Assembly (NCBI RefSeq): GCF_011059185.1
Contig: NZ_JAALFE010000006.1
Span: forward strand, 119,401 to 183,400
Origin: Paragemmobacter kunshanensis
Lineage (GTDB): Bacteria > Pseudomonadota > Alphaproteobacteria > Rhodobacterales > Rhodobacteraceae
Reading direction: 5' to 3'
Length of the DNA: 64,000 nt
The notes beneath the pieces are model-generated. The model searched no databases and was not told the DNA's origin. It saw nothing but the letters and a program-made list of their open reading frames with translations. This document shows positions 30,424 through 39,705 of this stretch, one piece after another. A program made the position numbers and the translations under genes. Each line of letters starts with the position of its first letter. Position 1 is the stretch's first letter.

Positions 30424-30519
30424 CCATTTTCCGTTCCAAAACATCCTCAGGGGGAGTCGCCGCATGGCGACGGGGGCAGAATGCCCCCCCGCCCTGTCCC
30501 GCGCGCCCCGCGCGGGACA
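30424..30519. repeat. Divergent intergenic repeat with strong hairpin
   Basis: A variant of the repeat family: TTCCAAAACATCCTCAGGGGG, a GTCGCCGCATGGCGAC palindrome and a G5/C7 hairpin, followed by TGTCCCGCGCG-CCC-CGCGCGGGACA (30495-30519, 11-bp perfect stem). It fills most of the 311-base spacer between rarD and the orphan gene. Nothing else is seen in the spacer. Confidence 0.65.
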
Positions 30520-30642
30520 GGTCTCAAGGGCTTGCGGGCGCCTGCGCCCGCTCCGCTCGATAGCCCGTTCGGGCATCAAGCTGTTGACTGAGGTCGGTTC
30601 TGTCGCAATTCTCCAAACGTGCCTTAAGCGTAGGTGGTGATG

Positions 30643-31299
30643 ATGTCTGCTGGACCGGATGATCCGCTGTCGGATCAAGAGCGAAACCTTCTTCAAGAAT
30701 GGAAAAGAGTATACAGCTGCGCCGATAGCGCGGATTTACTTTTACTGCCGTCATCTCTGTTCGGATTCTACATTGGCAGGAGCGCCATAAGGCTTGTTCG
30801 GCACCCTCGTTTCCCAGATGCGCTGGAGAGAGCAAAAGAAGCGGCAAAGAAGAAAGCTGAGGTCGAGGCCGAGGCCGCTCGCGTGCGACGGGAAGCGATG
30901 GAGGCACAGCAGGAGCAAAGAAGGGCCGAACGTTTTCTCGATTTCTTCTACTACCGAGGCATCGTTTACGGTGCGTCAAAGTATCAGAAACGAGACGGAA
31001 ACATGATCTTCCCCGTGACGGAGTTCTTCCTAAAGCGGGCCGACAAAGCTGACGAACAGATTGAAATCTGGAGGTACGATCTACCGATTGCCAACGGCCA
31101 AGAAGTGGCTGTCGTTTACGGTCGCGTCAAAGGAGAGAAAACCGGATATCCGGTGGTGTACTGCAATTACGCGATCCAGAAGTCGATTAAGCTTGCTGAT
31201 GCCTTCAATGATGTCTGCCGGCGACGAAATCAGAAGGTTGGCCACGGCATACATCCGGACGAAGAGCTTCAGGAATTCATGACAAGATGTCGGCTCTGA
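30643..31299 (+). CDS. Uncharacterised coiled-coil protein, probable acquired gene
   Basis: The 218-aa protein is not recognised. A hydrophobic stretch (ADLLLLPSSLFGFYIG) comes early, then a highly charged helix (about residues 60-100, KEAAKKKAEVEAEAARVRREAMEAQQEQRR split by no proline) likely forming a coiled coil. A mixed alpha/beta C-terminal half follows with YGRVKGEKTGYPVVYCNY. ATG at 30643 is used because AGGTGG lies five bases upstream; ATG 30640 and GTG 30634/30637 are in frame. Codon use is clearly more A/T-rich than the neighbours, and the gene stands alone between rarD and sodB, both signs of transfer. Confidence 0.75.
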   Translation: MSAGPDDPLSDQERNLLQEWKRVYSCADSADLLLLPSSLFGFYIGRSAIRLVRHPRFPDALERAKEAAKKKAEVEAEAARVRREAMEAQQEQRRAERFLDFFYYRGIVYGASKYQKRDGNMIFPVTEFFLKRADKADEQIEIWRYDLPIANGQEVAVVYGRVKGEKTGYPVVYCNYAIQKSIKLADAFNDVCRRRNQKVGHGIHPDEELQEFMTRCRL

Positions 31300-31381
31300 A
31301 GCTTGGTTTCTGTCCGCCCCTTGGCGCGATACAAGTTTAAAGGGCGTGCGGGCGGCACGCCCGCTCCGCCTGCAAAACGGA

Positions 31382-31409
31382 AAGGCCCGCCGCAAACGCG
31401 ACGGGCCTT
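31382..31409 (-). terminator. sodB terminator hairpin
   Basis: AAGGCCCG ... CGGGCCTT, an 8-bp stem extended by CGC/GCG with one mismatch and an A-rich loop, lies 22 bases past the sodB stop. It may also stop the orphan gene from the other side. Confidence 0.7.
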
Positions 31410-31430
31410 CCCCAAACCATCAGACGAGGG

Positions 31431-32033
31431 TCAGAGCTTCGCCGCCACCGCTTCCCAGTTCACCAGCTTTTCCAGGAAGTTGGTCAGGTAGGCCGGGCGC
31501 TTGTTGCGGAAGTCGATGTAATAGGAATGCTCCCACACATCACAGCCCAGCAGCGCGGTCTGCCCAAAGCAAAGCGGATTCACCCCGTTCTCGGTCTTCG
31601 TCACCTTCAGCGACCCGTCCTTGTCCTTCACCAGCCAGGCCCAGCCAGAGCCGAACTGGCCCGCGCCCGCGGCGGCGAAATCTTCCTTGAACTTGGCCAC
31701 CGAGCCAAAGGCCTCGACCAGCGCCTTCTCAAGGGTGCCGGGCATCTTCTTGTCCTCGCCCGGGCCCATCACTTCCCAGAACAGGTTGTGGTTCCAGTGC
31801 TGGCTGGCATTGTTGAAGATGCCGTTCTGCGCCACGGCGCCCGCCTGATAGGTGCCGCGCACGATGTCGTCCAGCGACTTGCCTTCCCATTCGGTCCCGG
31901 CAATCAGCTTGTTGCCGTTGTCCACATAGGCCTTGTGGTGCAGGTCGTGGTGATATTCCAGCGTCTCCTTCGACATGCCAAGCGATGCCAGCGCATCATG
32001 GGCATAGGGAAGATCGGGAAGCGTGAAGGCCAT
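31431..32033 (-). CDS. sodB: Superoxide dismutase (Fe/Mn family)
   Basis: The 200-aa enzyme dismutates superoxide in the cytoplasm. Metal ligands are visible: the His in LEYHHDLHHKAYVDN, the His in SQHWNHNLFW, and Asp/His in DVWEHSYYIDFRN. AGAGQFGSGWAWL contains the Gln typical of iron-type enzymes, so Fe is favoured though cambialistic use cannot be excluded. A terminator follows at 31382. Confidence 0.96.
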   Translation of the reverse strand: MAFTLPDLPYAHDALASLGMSKETLEYHHDLHHKAYVDNGNKLIAGTEWEGKSLDDIVRGTYQAGAVAQNGIFNNASQHWNHNLFWEVMGPGEDKKMPGTLEKALVEAFGSVAKFKEDFAAAGAGQFGSGWAWLVKDKDGSLKVTKTENGVNPLCFGQTALLGCDVWEHSYYIDFRNKRPAYLTNFLEKLVNWEAVAAKL

Positions 32034-32213
32034 GGGATGTTCCTCTCTGTTCGCGGTTCACGAAGATGGGGCAGATAAGATGCCTCACGGCCCGAAGGTC
32101 AAGGGCCAAAGCGGCAGAACCGCCGCACCGCCGCCCTGTCCCAACGCACAAAGCCCGCCCCGGTTCCGCCCCGCCCCTCACGCCCCCCGTCACGCCTGCC
32201 GTCACGCCCCCCC

Positions 32214-33206
32214 TTACGCCAGCGCCAGCACCGGCCCGTCCAGCAGGCGCATCAGATCCCCGAAATACCCCTCCGACCGCGCCGGTCGCCCCGCATCCGA
32301 CGTGATCGCCACCGCCAGCCCCCGCGCCGCATGGGCGGCGATCACCTGCCCGCCATAGCCCCGTGCCAGCATCCAGCCGCTCTCCGACAGGAACCAGCCA
32401 TAGCCATAGCCCAGCCCCGAAAAGGGCGACCGCGTCCGCACCACCCGTGAGGCCGCGATCCACTCCGCCCCGATCACCTGCGCCCCGCCATGGCGCCCGC
32501 CATCGCGCAGCAGGACCGCCAGCCGCAGCATCGCCTCGGGCGTCAGCGCCATCTCGTTGCCCCCGAAATAGAAGCCCTGCGGATCGCGCGTCCATCCCGG
32601 CACCTCGATCCCCAGGGGCCCGCCCAGCCGCTCCCGCGCCAGGTCCAGCAGGCTCCGCCCCGTGGCCACCGCCAGCGCCGCGCCCAGAACATGCGTCGTC
32701 CCGGTGGAATAGATCATCCGCCCGCCATTCGGCGCGATGCGCGGCTGGCGCAGCACATGGCCCACCCAGTCCCGCGATCCGACCCAGGCGCCATACTGCG
32801 CGCCCGATGTTCCCTTGAGCCCCGCCCGCAGCGTCACCAGATGCTCCAGCGTCAGATCCGCAGCGCCTTCCGTGGCATCCTCGGGCAGCAGGTCAGGCGC
32901 AACCTCCCCCAGCCGCGCCGACAGCGACGCCACCTCCCCCCGCTCCACCGCCGATCCCAGCAGCAGGGCCAGCACGCTCTTGGAACAGGACTTGATATTC
33001 GCCACCCGCCCCAGCCCCGCCCCGCGCGGCGCTTCTGCGATCACCCGCTCCTCGCCCCGCGCGACAAGGATCGCATGCAACTGCGCCAGCCCCAGCGCCG
33101 CCTCCCGCGCCGCGGCCACCGCCTCCTCGGCCCGCACCAGGGCAGGCGCCGCCAGCGCCACCACCCCCGCCCCGGACAGCCTCCCGAACCCACGGCGCGT
33201 CAGCAT
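32214..33206 (-). CDS. Tat-exported serine hydrolase (beta-lactamase class C fold)
   Basis: The 330-aa protein has a twin-arginine type signal (MLTRRGFGRLSGAGVVALAAPALVRA), suggesting periplasmic export. The nucleophile motif is S73-C-S-K76 (SxxK), with a YST motif as the probable second element. This is the penicillin-binding-protein/beta-lactamase-related esterase family (PF00144). A true beta-lactamase is not implied. The start at 33206 is fixed by the signal peptide. The gene's first bases have been copied into the adjacent tandem array. Confidence 0.88.
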   Translation of the reverse strand: MLTRRGFGRLSGAGVVALAAPALVRAEEAVAAAREAALGLAQLHAILVARGEERVIAEAPRGAGLGRVANIKSCSKSVLALLLGSAVERGEVASLSARLGEVAPDLLPEDATEGAADLTLEHLVTLRAGLKGTSGAQYGAWVGSRDWVGHVLRQPRIAPNGGRMIYSTGTTHVLGAALAVATGRSLLDLARERLGGPLGIEVPGWTRDPQGFYFGGNEMALTPEAMLRLAVLLRDGGRHGGAQVIGAEWIAASRVVRTRSPFSGLGYGYGWFLSESGWMLARGYGGQVIAAHAARGLAVAITSDAGRPARSEGYFGDLMRLLDGPVLALA

Positions 33207-34310
33207 GAAAACCCCCGTTTCACGACCCCGCCGCCACCATGGCAAACCTTCCGCAAGCAAGGAATGCCGCCGCCCCTCCTGAGCCGCTCACACAGGGTCA
33301 CGATCCAGTCATCCGCCACGAAAAAAGGCGCCGGGAACCCCGCCCCTTCATCCTGGCCCCAATACCCCTCTTCCACCCACCACCCCGCACCACGCCCGCA
33401 AATGGCGCGCAGACGGGGGTCCGGGGGACGGCTGTCCCCCGGGCGCGCGTCAGGACAGCGCCGAACCCGCCCCCGCGCCCCGGACAGCATCCCGAACCCA
33501 CGGCGCGGCAACATGAAAACCCCCGTTACAAAACCCCGCCGCCACCATGGCAAACCTTCCGATGGCAAGAAATGCCGCCCGTCCGGGGCGGCTCACACAG
33601 GGTCACGATCCAGTCATCCGCCACGAAGAAAGGGGCCGGAAACCCCGCCGCTTCATCTTGGCCCAAATACCCCTCTTCCACCCACCACCCCGCACCACGC
33701 CCAAAAGTGGTGCGCAGCAGGGGGTCCGGGGGACGGCTGTCCCCCGGGCGCGTCAGGACAGCGCCGCCAGCGCCACCACCCCCGCCCCGGACAGCATCCC
33801 GAACCCACGGCGCGGCAAGATGAAAACCCCCGTCCCACGACCCCGCCGTAATCATGGCAAAAGTTCCGAAATCCGGAAATGCCGCCGCCCCATGGAACCG
33901 CTCACACAGGGTCAAGATCCAGTCATCCGCTACGAAGAACGGGGCAGGAAACCCCGCCCCTTCATCTTGGCCCAAATACCCCTCTTCCACCCGCCACCCC
34001 GCACCACGCCACAAGCGACGCGCAGGGGGTCCGGGGGACGGCTGTCCCCCGGCGCGCGTTAGCATGAAACCCTCGACGCACGACCCCGCCGCCACCATGG
34101 CAAAAGTTCCGAAATCCGGAAATGCCGCCGCCCCATGGAACCGCTCACACAGGGTCACGATCCAGTCATCCGCCACGAAGAAAGGGGCCGGAAACCCCGC
34201 CCCTTCATCCTGGCCCAAATACCCCTGTTCCACCCACCACCCCGCACCACGCCCGCAAATGGCGCGCAGCAGGGGGTCCGGGGGACGGCTGTCCCCCGGC
34301 GCGCGTCAGG
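33204..34310. repeat. Tandem array of about four 244-308 bp units
   Basis: Anchored on the CATGAAAACCC-like motif, units begin at 33204, 33512, 33819 and 34063 and the last ends near 34306, giving spacings of 308, 307, 244 and 243. Each carries GGTCACGATCCAGTCATCCG, the CTTCATCTTGGCCC block of the intergenic repeat, and a perfect hairpin CCGGGGGAC-GGCT-GTCCCCCGG. The longer two also include a degenerate copy of the serine-hydrolase 5' end (signal-peptide codons for about 11-20 residues). In unit 3 the start codon is mutated. So a 5' gene end plus upstream DNA has been serially duplicated. No complete gene is seen in it. Confidence 0.85.
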
Positions 34311-34857
34311 ACAGTTCCGATCCCGGCGTGGCCCCCGTCGCCAGCAGGTCGAACACATAGCGCGCCACCGACCGGAAACAGACGACGGTGAACCCGTCCC
34401 CCTCCTTCCACAGCGCCGCCGCAACCTGCGCGGCGCGCGTCCGGCGCAACTCGCCCGTTCCCAGCGTGGCGAAATCGACAGGCGCAAGCTTGGCCAACAC
34501 CTGATCGGCCTTCGCCCCCCCCACCCGGAACACCGCCCGCGCATCCGACACATCCACCGCCAGATGATGCGCCCCGCCCATCGCCTTGGCGATGGCCTCC
34601 AGCGCGCCCGCCACCGCCCCATAGGGCATGACCAGCAGATATTCGTCCGGGCTCATCCAGCCGCAGGCCCGCTCGCCCTCGATCTCGATCCGGCGCAAGC
34701 CGGGCACGCCCGTCCCCACCGCCGCCTTGATCGCCTTGGGCAGCGCCTTCACATCGGCCTTGGCCCGAAGCGAGATCATCCCCAGCGGGCCGATCTCGCG
34801 GACAGAGGCAAAGCCCTCGGACTTCGCGCCCCCAAGCGCGCTCATGGGTTCAGACAT
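34306..34857 (-). CDS. soxG: Sarcosine oxidase gamma subunit
   Basis: The 183-aa subunit of heterotetrameric sarcosine oxidase shows family-typical VREIGPLGMISLRA, GWMSPDEYLLVMPYG and DVSDARAVFRVGG. It lacks cofactor motifs and packs against the alpha subunit. The start MSEPMSALGG at 34857 overlaps the soxA stop by eight bases. It is the last gene of soxB-D-A-G, and its stop abuts the tandem repeat array. Confidence 0.93.
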   Translation of the reverse strand: MSEPMSALGGAKSEGFASVREIGPLGMISLRAKADVKALPKAIKAAVGTGVPGLRRIEIEGERACGWMSPDEYLLVMPYGAVAGALEAIAKAMGGAHHLAVDVSDARAVFRVGGAKADQVLAKLAPVDFATLGTGELRRTRAAQVAAALWKEGDGFTVVCFRSVARYVFDLLATGATPGSELS

Positions 34858-37800
34858 TCTGCTTCTCCCCGTCCTTGTCAAAGAAGACCTGGTTCACCAC
34901 CCGCGCCTTCACCGTGCCACCCTTGACGGTGTTGAACTCCACCACCTCGCCCATCCGCTCGGGTCCGCGATGCAGAAGACCCATCGCGATGCCGCGCTTC
35001 AGCGTGGGCGAATAGTAGGTCGAGGTGACGCGCCCCTGCGTCTTCCCCTGCCCGTTCGCATTCACGCCCGGCGCCACGATATAGCTGCCATCCGGGATCA
35101 CCGATCCGTCCAGCGTCTCGAACCCCACCAGCTTCCAGCGATCCGCGCTGGCAAGGAAGGTCCGCTGCTGCCCGCGCTTGCCGAGGAAGTCTTCCTTCTT
35201 CTTCGAAATCGCCCAGTCAAGGCCCAGATCCTGCGGGATCACCGTCCCGTCCGTCTCGTCCCCGATCATGATGAAGCCCTTCTCGGCCCGCATCACATGC
35301 AGCGCCTCGGTGCCATAGGGCATCGCGCCCAGTTCCGCCCCCGCCGCATGCAGCGCCGCCCAGAAGGCCGCGCCATGGCTCGCCGGAACCGCGATCTCAT
35401 AGGACAATTCGCCCGAGAAGGAGATGCGATAGACCCGAACCGGGAACCCGCCCAGCCGCCCGTCCGCCCATTGCATGAAGGGCAGCGCCTCTTTCGAGAC
35501 ATCCATCCCGCCCATCTTCTCCAGCAGCTTGCGCGCATTCGGGCCCACGACGGCGACCTGGGCATATTGCTCGGTCACATTGGCGGTATAGACCTGCCAA
35601 TCCCACCATTCGCATTGCAGCCAATCCTCCATCCAGCCATGGATGCGATCCGCCCCGCCCGATGTGGTGTGGCACAGCCAGGTCTCCTCGTCGATGCGCG
35701 CCACAACGCCGTCATCCGACAGGAAACCCTGCTCGTTGCACATCAGCCCATAGCGGCACTTGCCCACCGGCAGGGTCGACATCACGCCGGTATACAGCAT
35801 GTCGAGGAATTTCCCCGCATCCGGCCCCTTCACGATGATCTTGCCCAGGGTCGAGGCATCCAGCAGCCCCAACCGCTCGCGCGTATTCGTCACCTCGCGA
35901 TGCACCGCCTGTTCATGCGTCTCGCCCGCCCGGGGGAAGCAATAGGGCCGCCGCCACAGGCCCACGGGTTCGAAATAGGCCCCGTTCCTCTCATGCCATT
36001 CATGCATGGGCGTCCGGCGCAGCGGCTGGAAGATCTCGCCCCGCGCCTCGCCCGCCAGCGCGCCCAGCGTCACGGGCGTATAGGGCGGGCGGAAGGTGGT
36101 GGTGCCGACCTGCGGGATATCTTCATTCAACGCCTGAGCGAGGACCGCCAGTCCGTTGATATTGGACAGTTTCCCCTGATCCGTGGCCATCCCCAGCGTG
36201 GTATAGCGCTTGGTATGTTCGACCGATTCATAGCCCTCGCGCGCGGCCAGCTGCACGTCGCTGACCTTCACGTCGTTCTGATAGTCCAGCCACATCTTGG
36301 CCTTCAACTCGGCCGATGCGCCCTGCGGCATGATCCAGACCGCTTCCATCGGCCCTTCCGCCACGGCCTCTGCCACCGGGGCCTTGGCCTTCTTCGGCTT
36401 CATCCCCAGCGCCGTGACCGCCGCCTCGGCCGCAGCCGTCGCATCCAGCAGCGCCTCCGCCGCCTTCATCGCGCCATTGGCCGCCCCGGCCACATGGACC
36501 ATCGCCCCGCCATCATGGTTCAGCGGCGGCCGCGCCGGATCGGGCCGGAAGCAGGCATTCGCCGTATCCCAGGTCAGCTTGCCGCCGCAATGGCTCCACA
36601 GGTGAACCACCGGCGACCAGCCGCCCGACATGGCCACCGCATCGCAGGCGATCTCGTCGATCACCGCGCCCTCGCCCGCCTGCAAGCAGATGGCGACCGA
36701 GGTGACGCGCTTGCCGCCCTTCACCTTGGCAATCCCGCGCCCCGCCTCGATCCGCAGGCCAAGGCTCCGCGCCTTCGCCACCAGATCGCCCGCCGGATTG
36801 GCCCGCGCATCCACGATGGCCGGCACCGCCAGCCCCGCCTCGCGCAGCGCGATCGCCGTGCGATAGCCGTCATCATTGTTCGTCACGACAACCGTGCGAT
36901 CCCCCGGCGACACCGCCCAGTTCACCACATAGTCGCGCACCGATGCCGCCAGCATCACGCCCGGAATGTCGTTCCCGGCAAAGCTCAGAGGCCGCTCGAT
37001 CGCCCCCGTCGCCGTCAGGATCTTGCCCGCCCGGATGCGCCACAGCCGATGCTTGGGCCGTCCGTCGCCGGGCGTGTGATCCGCCACCTTCTCATCGGCC
37101 AGCACATAGCCGTGATCATAGACCCCCGCCGCCATGCAGCGCGCCCGCAGGGTGACATTCTCCATCCCCTCCAGCGCCGCCACGGCCGCATCGACCCAGT
37201 CCCCGGCAGGCTTGCCGTCGATCACATCGCCATCCACCGGCGCGCGCCCGCCCCAATGGGCGGCCTGCTCCAGCAGCAGAACCCGCGCACCCGCACGGCC
37301 CGCGACCAGCGCCGCCTGCAGACCCGCGATCCCGCCCCCCACGACCAGCAGGTCGCAAAAGGCATAGGCCTGCTCATAGCGATCCGCATCGCGATCCTTC
37401 GGCGCCGAACCCAGCCCCGCCGATTGCCGGATGATCGGCTCGAAGACATGTTTCCAGAAGGGGCGCGGATGGATGAAGGTCTTGTAATAGAACCCCGCCG
37501 GCAGGAAGCGGCTGACATAGTTGTTCACCACCCCCACATCGAATTCCAGGCTGGGCCAATGGTTCTGGCTGGCCGCTTCCAGCCCGTCGAAAAGCTCGGT
37601 CACCGTTGTCCGCTGGTTCGGCTCCAGCCGCCCCCCAGACCCGAGGTTGACCAGCGCATTCGGCTCTTCCGGCCCCGCCGCCACGATGCCCCTCGGGCGG
37701 TGATACTTGAAGGACCGGCCCACCAGCATCTGGTCATTGGCCAGCAGCGCCGCCGCCAGCGTATCGCCCCGATAGCCCTTCAACCGCTTGCCGTTGAAGG

Positions 37801-37861
37801 AAAATTCCAGCGCCGCCGACCGGTCGATCAGACGGCCCCCTTTCGAAAGACGGGTGCTCAT
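34850..37861 (-). CDS. soxA: Sarcosine oxidase alpha subunit
   Basis: The 1003-aa subunit has an N-terminal 2Fe-2S-like fold domain (about 15-100, cluster absent in this family) and an NAD-binding Rossmann segment (LLVVGGGIAGLQAALVAGRAG near 168-188). The C-terminal half is an aminomethyltransferase-like (GCV_T) folate domain (about 600-1000). The complex oxidatively demethylates sarcosine to glycine and transfers the methyl carbon to tetrahydrofolate as 5,10-methylene-THF. Start 37861 (MSTRLSKGGR) overlaps the soxD stop as ATGA. Length is normal. Confidence 0.96.
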   Translation of the reverse strand: MSTRLSKGGRLIDRSAALEFSFNGKRLKGYRGDTLAAALLANDQMLVGRSFKYHRPRGIVAAGPEEPNALVNLGSGGRLEPNQRTTVTELFDGLEAASQNHWPSLEFDVGVVNNYVSRFLPAGFYYKTFIHPRPFWKHVFEPIIRQSAGLGSAPKDRDADRYEQAYAFCDLLVVGGGIAGLQAALVAGRAGARVLLLEQAAHWGGRAPVDGDVIDGKPAGDWVDAAVAALEGMENVTLRARCMAAGVYDHGYVLADEKVADHTPGDGRPKHRLWRIRAGKILTATGAIERPLSFAGNDIPGVMLAASVRDYVVNWAVSPGDRTVVVTNNDDGYRTAIALREAGLAVPAIVDARANPAGDLVAKARSLGLRIEAGRGIAKVKGGKRVTSVAICLQAGEGAVIDEIACDAVAMSGGWSPVVHLWSHCGGKLTWDTANACFRPDPARPPLNHDGGAMVHVAGAANGAMKAAEALLDATAAAEAAVTALGMKPKKAKAPVAEAVAEGPMEAVWIMPQGASAELKAKMWLDYQNDVKVSDVQLAAREGYESVEHTKRYTTLGMATDQGKLSNINGLAVLAQALNEDIPQVGTTTFRPPYTPVTLGALAGEARGEIFQPLRRTPMHEWHERNGAYFEPVGLWRRPYCFPRAGETHEQAVHREVTNTRERLGLLDASTLGKIIVKGPDAGKFLDMLYTGVMSTLPVGKCRYGLMCNEQGFLSDDGVVARIDEETWLCHTTSGGADRIHGWMEDWLQCEWWDWQVYTANVTEQYAQVAVVGPNARKLLEKMGGMDVSKEALPFMQWADGRLGGFPVRVYRISFSGELSYEIAVPASHGAAFWAALHAAGAELGAMPYGTEALHVMRAEKGFIMIGDETDGTVIPQDLGLDWAISKKKEDFLGKRGQQRTFLASADRWKLVGFETLDGSVIPDGSYIVAPGVNANGQGKTQGRVTSTYYSPTLKRGIAMGLLHRGPERMGEVVEFNTVKGGTVKARVVNQVFFDKDGEKQNV

Positions 37862-38181
37862 TTGTAACCCTTCCAGTCCGGCCTGCGGGCCTTGATCTTC
37901 TCGATGATGTCGGCAGGCGGCTCTCCCACCTGCGCCGGATAGGTGCCGAACACCTCCAGCGTGGCCGTGCAGCGCGCGGCGAGGAACCACTTCCCGCAGC
38001 CATAGGCATGCCGCCAGCGTTCGAAATGCACGCCCTTGGGGTTCTTGCGGGCGAACATATAGGCCTCGAACTCCTCGTCCGTGGAGCCCGGCCCGAACCG
38101 CTTCAGATGCGCCTCATAACCCGGGCTAAGCTCCGTCTCCTCGGCCTTCACGCCGCAGCAAGGACATTCAATGAGCAGCAT
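37858..38181 (-). CDS. soxD: Sarcosine oxidase delta subunit
   Basis: The 107-aa zinc-binding subunit has cysteine pairs in MLLIECPCCGVKAE and YGCGKWFLAARCTATLEV, the expected four-ligand site in this family. It sits between soxB and soxA with a 39-base gap to soxB and a 4-base overlap with soxA. Confidence 0.95.
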   Translation of the reverse strand: MLLIECPCCGVKAEETELSPGYEAHLKRFGPGSTDEEFEAYMFARKNPKGVHFERWRHAYGCGKWFLAARCTATLEVFGTYPAQVGEPPADIIEKIKARRPDWKGYK

Positions 38182-38220
38182 GCGCGCGCCCCCCGAAACA
38201 GGTTTCCATGATCCCAGACA

Positions 38221-39468
38221 TCAATGCGCCACCCCGGCCGCCACCGACTCGTCGATGAACCGCCCTTCCTTGAAGCGCCACATGTCGAACTCCGCGGCCA
38301 GCGGCCCCGGCTCGCCCTTGGCCATCAGTTCCGCCATCGCCCAGCCCGAACCGGGGATCGCCTTGAACCCGCCCGTGCCCCAGCCGCAGTTGATGAAGCA
38401 ATTGCCCAAGGGCGTTTTCGAGATGATCGGCGACCGGTCCCCCGTCATGTCCACGATCCCGCCCCATTGCCGCAGCATCTTGAGGCGGCTGATGATCGGG
38501 AAGGTCTCGATCAGCGCCCGCAGCGTTTCCTCGATGTGATGGAAGCTGCCGCGCTGGGTGTAGTTGTTGAACCCGTCCGTCCCGCCGCCGATCACCATCT
38601 CGCCCTTGTCGGACTGGCTCATGTAGCCATGCACGGTGTTGGCCATCACCACGATATCCATGCAGGGCTTGATGGGTTCCGACACCAGCGCCTGCAGCGC
38701 CACCGCCTCAATGGGCAGCCGGAACCCCGCCATCTCGGCCAGTTGCCCCGAATGGCCCGCCACCACGATGCCCAGCTTCTTCGTGCCGATATAACCCTTG
38801 GTCGTGTCCACCCCGACGACCTTGCCACCCTCGGACCGGACGCCCGTCACCTCGCATTGCTGGATGATGTCCATCCCCATCGCCGAACAGGCCCGCGCAT
38901 AGCCCCAGGCCACCGCATCATGCCGCCCCGTGCCGCCGCGCGCCTGCCACAAGGCACCCAGCACCGGATAGCGCGGCCCGTCGATGTTCAGGATCGGGCA
39001 CAACTCTTTCACCCGCTGGGGCGTGATGAATTCCGTCTCCACCCCCTGCAGCTTGTTGGCATGCGCCGTGCGCAGATAGCCGCGCACCTCGTGATGGGTC
39101 TGCGCCAGCATCATCACGCCGCGCGGGGAAAACATCACGTTGTAGTTCAGGTCCTGGCTCAGCGTCTCGTACAGAGACCGCGCCTTCTCATAGATCGCAG
39201 CCGACGAATCCTGCAGATAGTTCGACCGGATGATCGTCGTGTTCCGGCCCGTGTTCCCGCCGCCCAGCCAGCCCTTCTCCAGGATCGCGACATTGGTGAT
39301 CCCGTAATTCTTGCCCAGGTAATAGGCCGTCGCCAGGCCATGCCCCCCGGCCCCCACGATGATCGCATCATACGAGGCCTTCGGCTGCGGCGAGGCCCAG
39401 GCCCGCTCCCATCCCGCATGATGGCGCAGCGCTTCGCGGGCGATGGCAAAGACCGAATAGCGTTTCAT
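38221..39468 (-). CDS. soxB: Sarcosine oxidase beta subunit
   Basis: The 415-aa flavoprotein of the DAO family has FAD-binding YDAIIVGAGGHGLATAYYLG at residues 33-52. The motif GRHDAVAWGYARA has H183 at the position of the His that carries covalent FMN in this enzyme class (His173 in Corynebacterium). It is the first gene of soxBDAG, which ends glycine-betaine catabolism (betaine to dimethylglycine to sarcosine to glycine). The start MKRYSVFAIARE at 39468 is the standard N-terminus. The open frame continuing upstream is antisense to ccmI. Confidence 0.96.
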   Translation of the reverse strand: MKRYSVFAIAREALRHHAGWERAWASPQPKASYDAIIVGAGGHGLATAYYLGKNYGITNVAILEKGWLGGGNTGRNTTIIRSNYLQDSSAAIYEKARSLYETLSQDLNYNVMFSPRGVMMLAQTHHEVRGYLRTAHANKLQGVETEFITPQRVKELCPILNIDGPRYPVLGALWQARGGTGRHDAVAWGYARACSAMGMDIIQQCEVTGVRSEGGKVVGVDTTKGYIGTKKLGIVVAGHSGQLAEMAGFRLPIEAVALQALVSEPIKPCMDIVVMANTVHGYMSQSDKGEMVIGGGTDGFNNYTQRGSFHHIEETLRALIETFPIISRLKMLRQWGGIVDMTGDRSPIISKTPLGNCFINCGWGTGGFKAIPGSGWAMAELMAKGEPGPLAAEFDMWRFKEGRFIDESVAAGVAH

Positions 39469-39705
39469 GGCATGACCCCCGTCGCGCAGGGCATCCCGCC
39501 CCGGCGCATCTGTTCCGACCTCCCGCCCTTCTGCGGCCTCCCGCCGGAAATTCCCCACCTGCCAGCGCCACAATCGGGAAAAATGCGACATCCCGCCCTG
39601 CGACAAGGTCGCCGCCGTCACTTTCGCGTTTGCGCCTTCCGCCAGCCCGGCCGAAAGGTTAAATCCTGTCGCGACCCTTGGGCAGAACGGACGGACAGGA
39701 TGCAG

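Noticed and set aside
34628..37867. Very long open frame of over 1000 codons on the plus strand opposite soxA
   Set aside because: It is antisense to a well-supported soxA, has His/Arg-rich composition typical of frames opposite GC-rich genes, and no family motif. Similar shadows exist opposite purB, acnA, serS and der.
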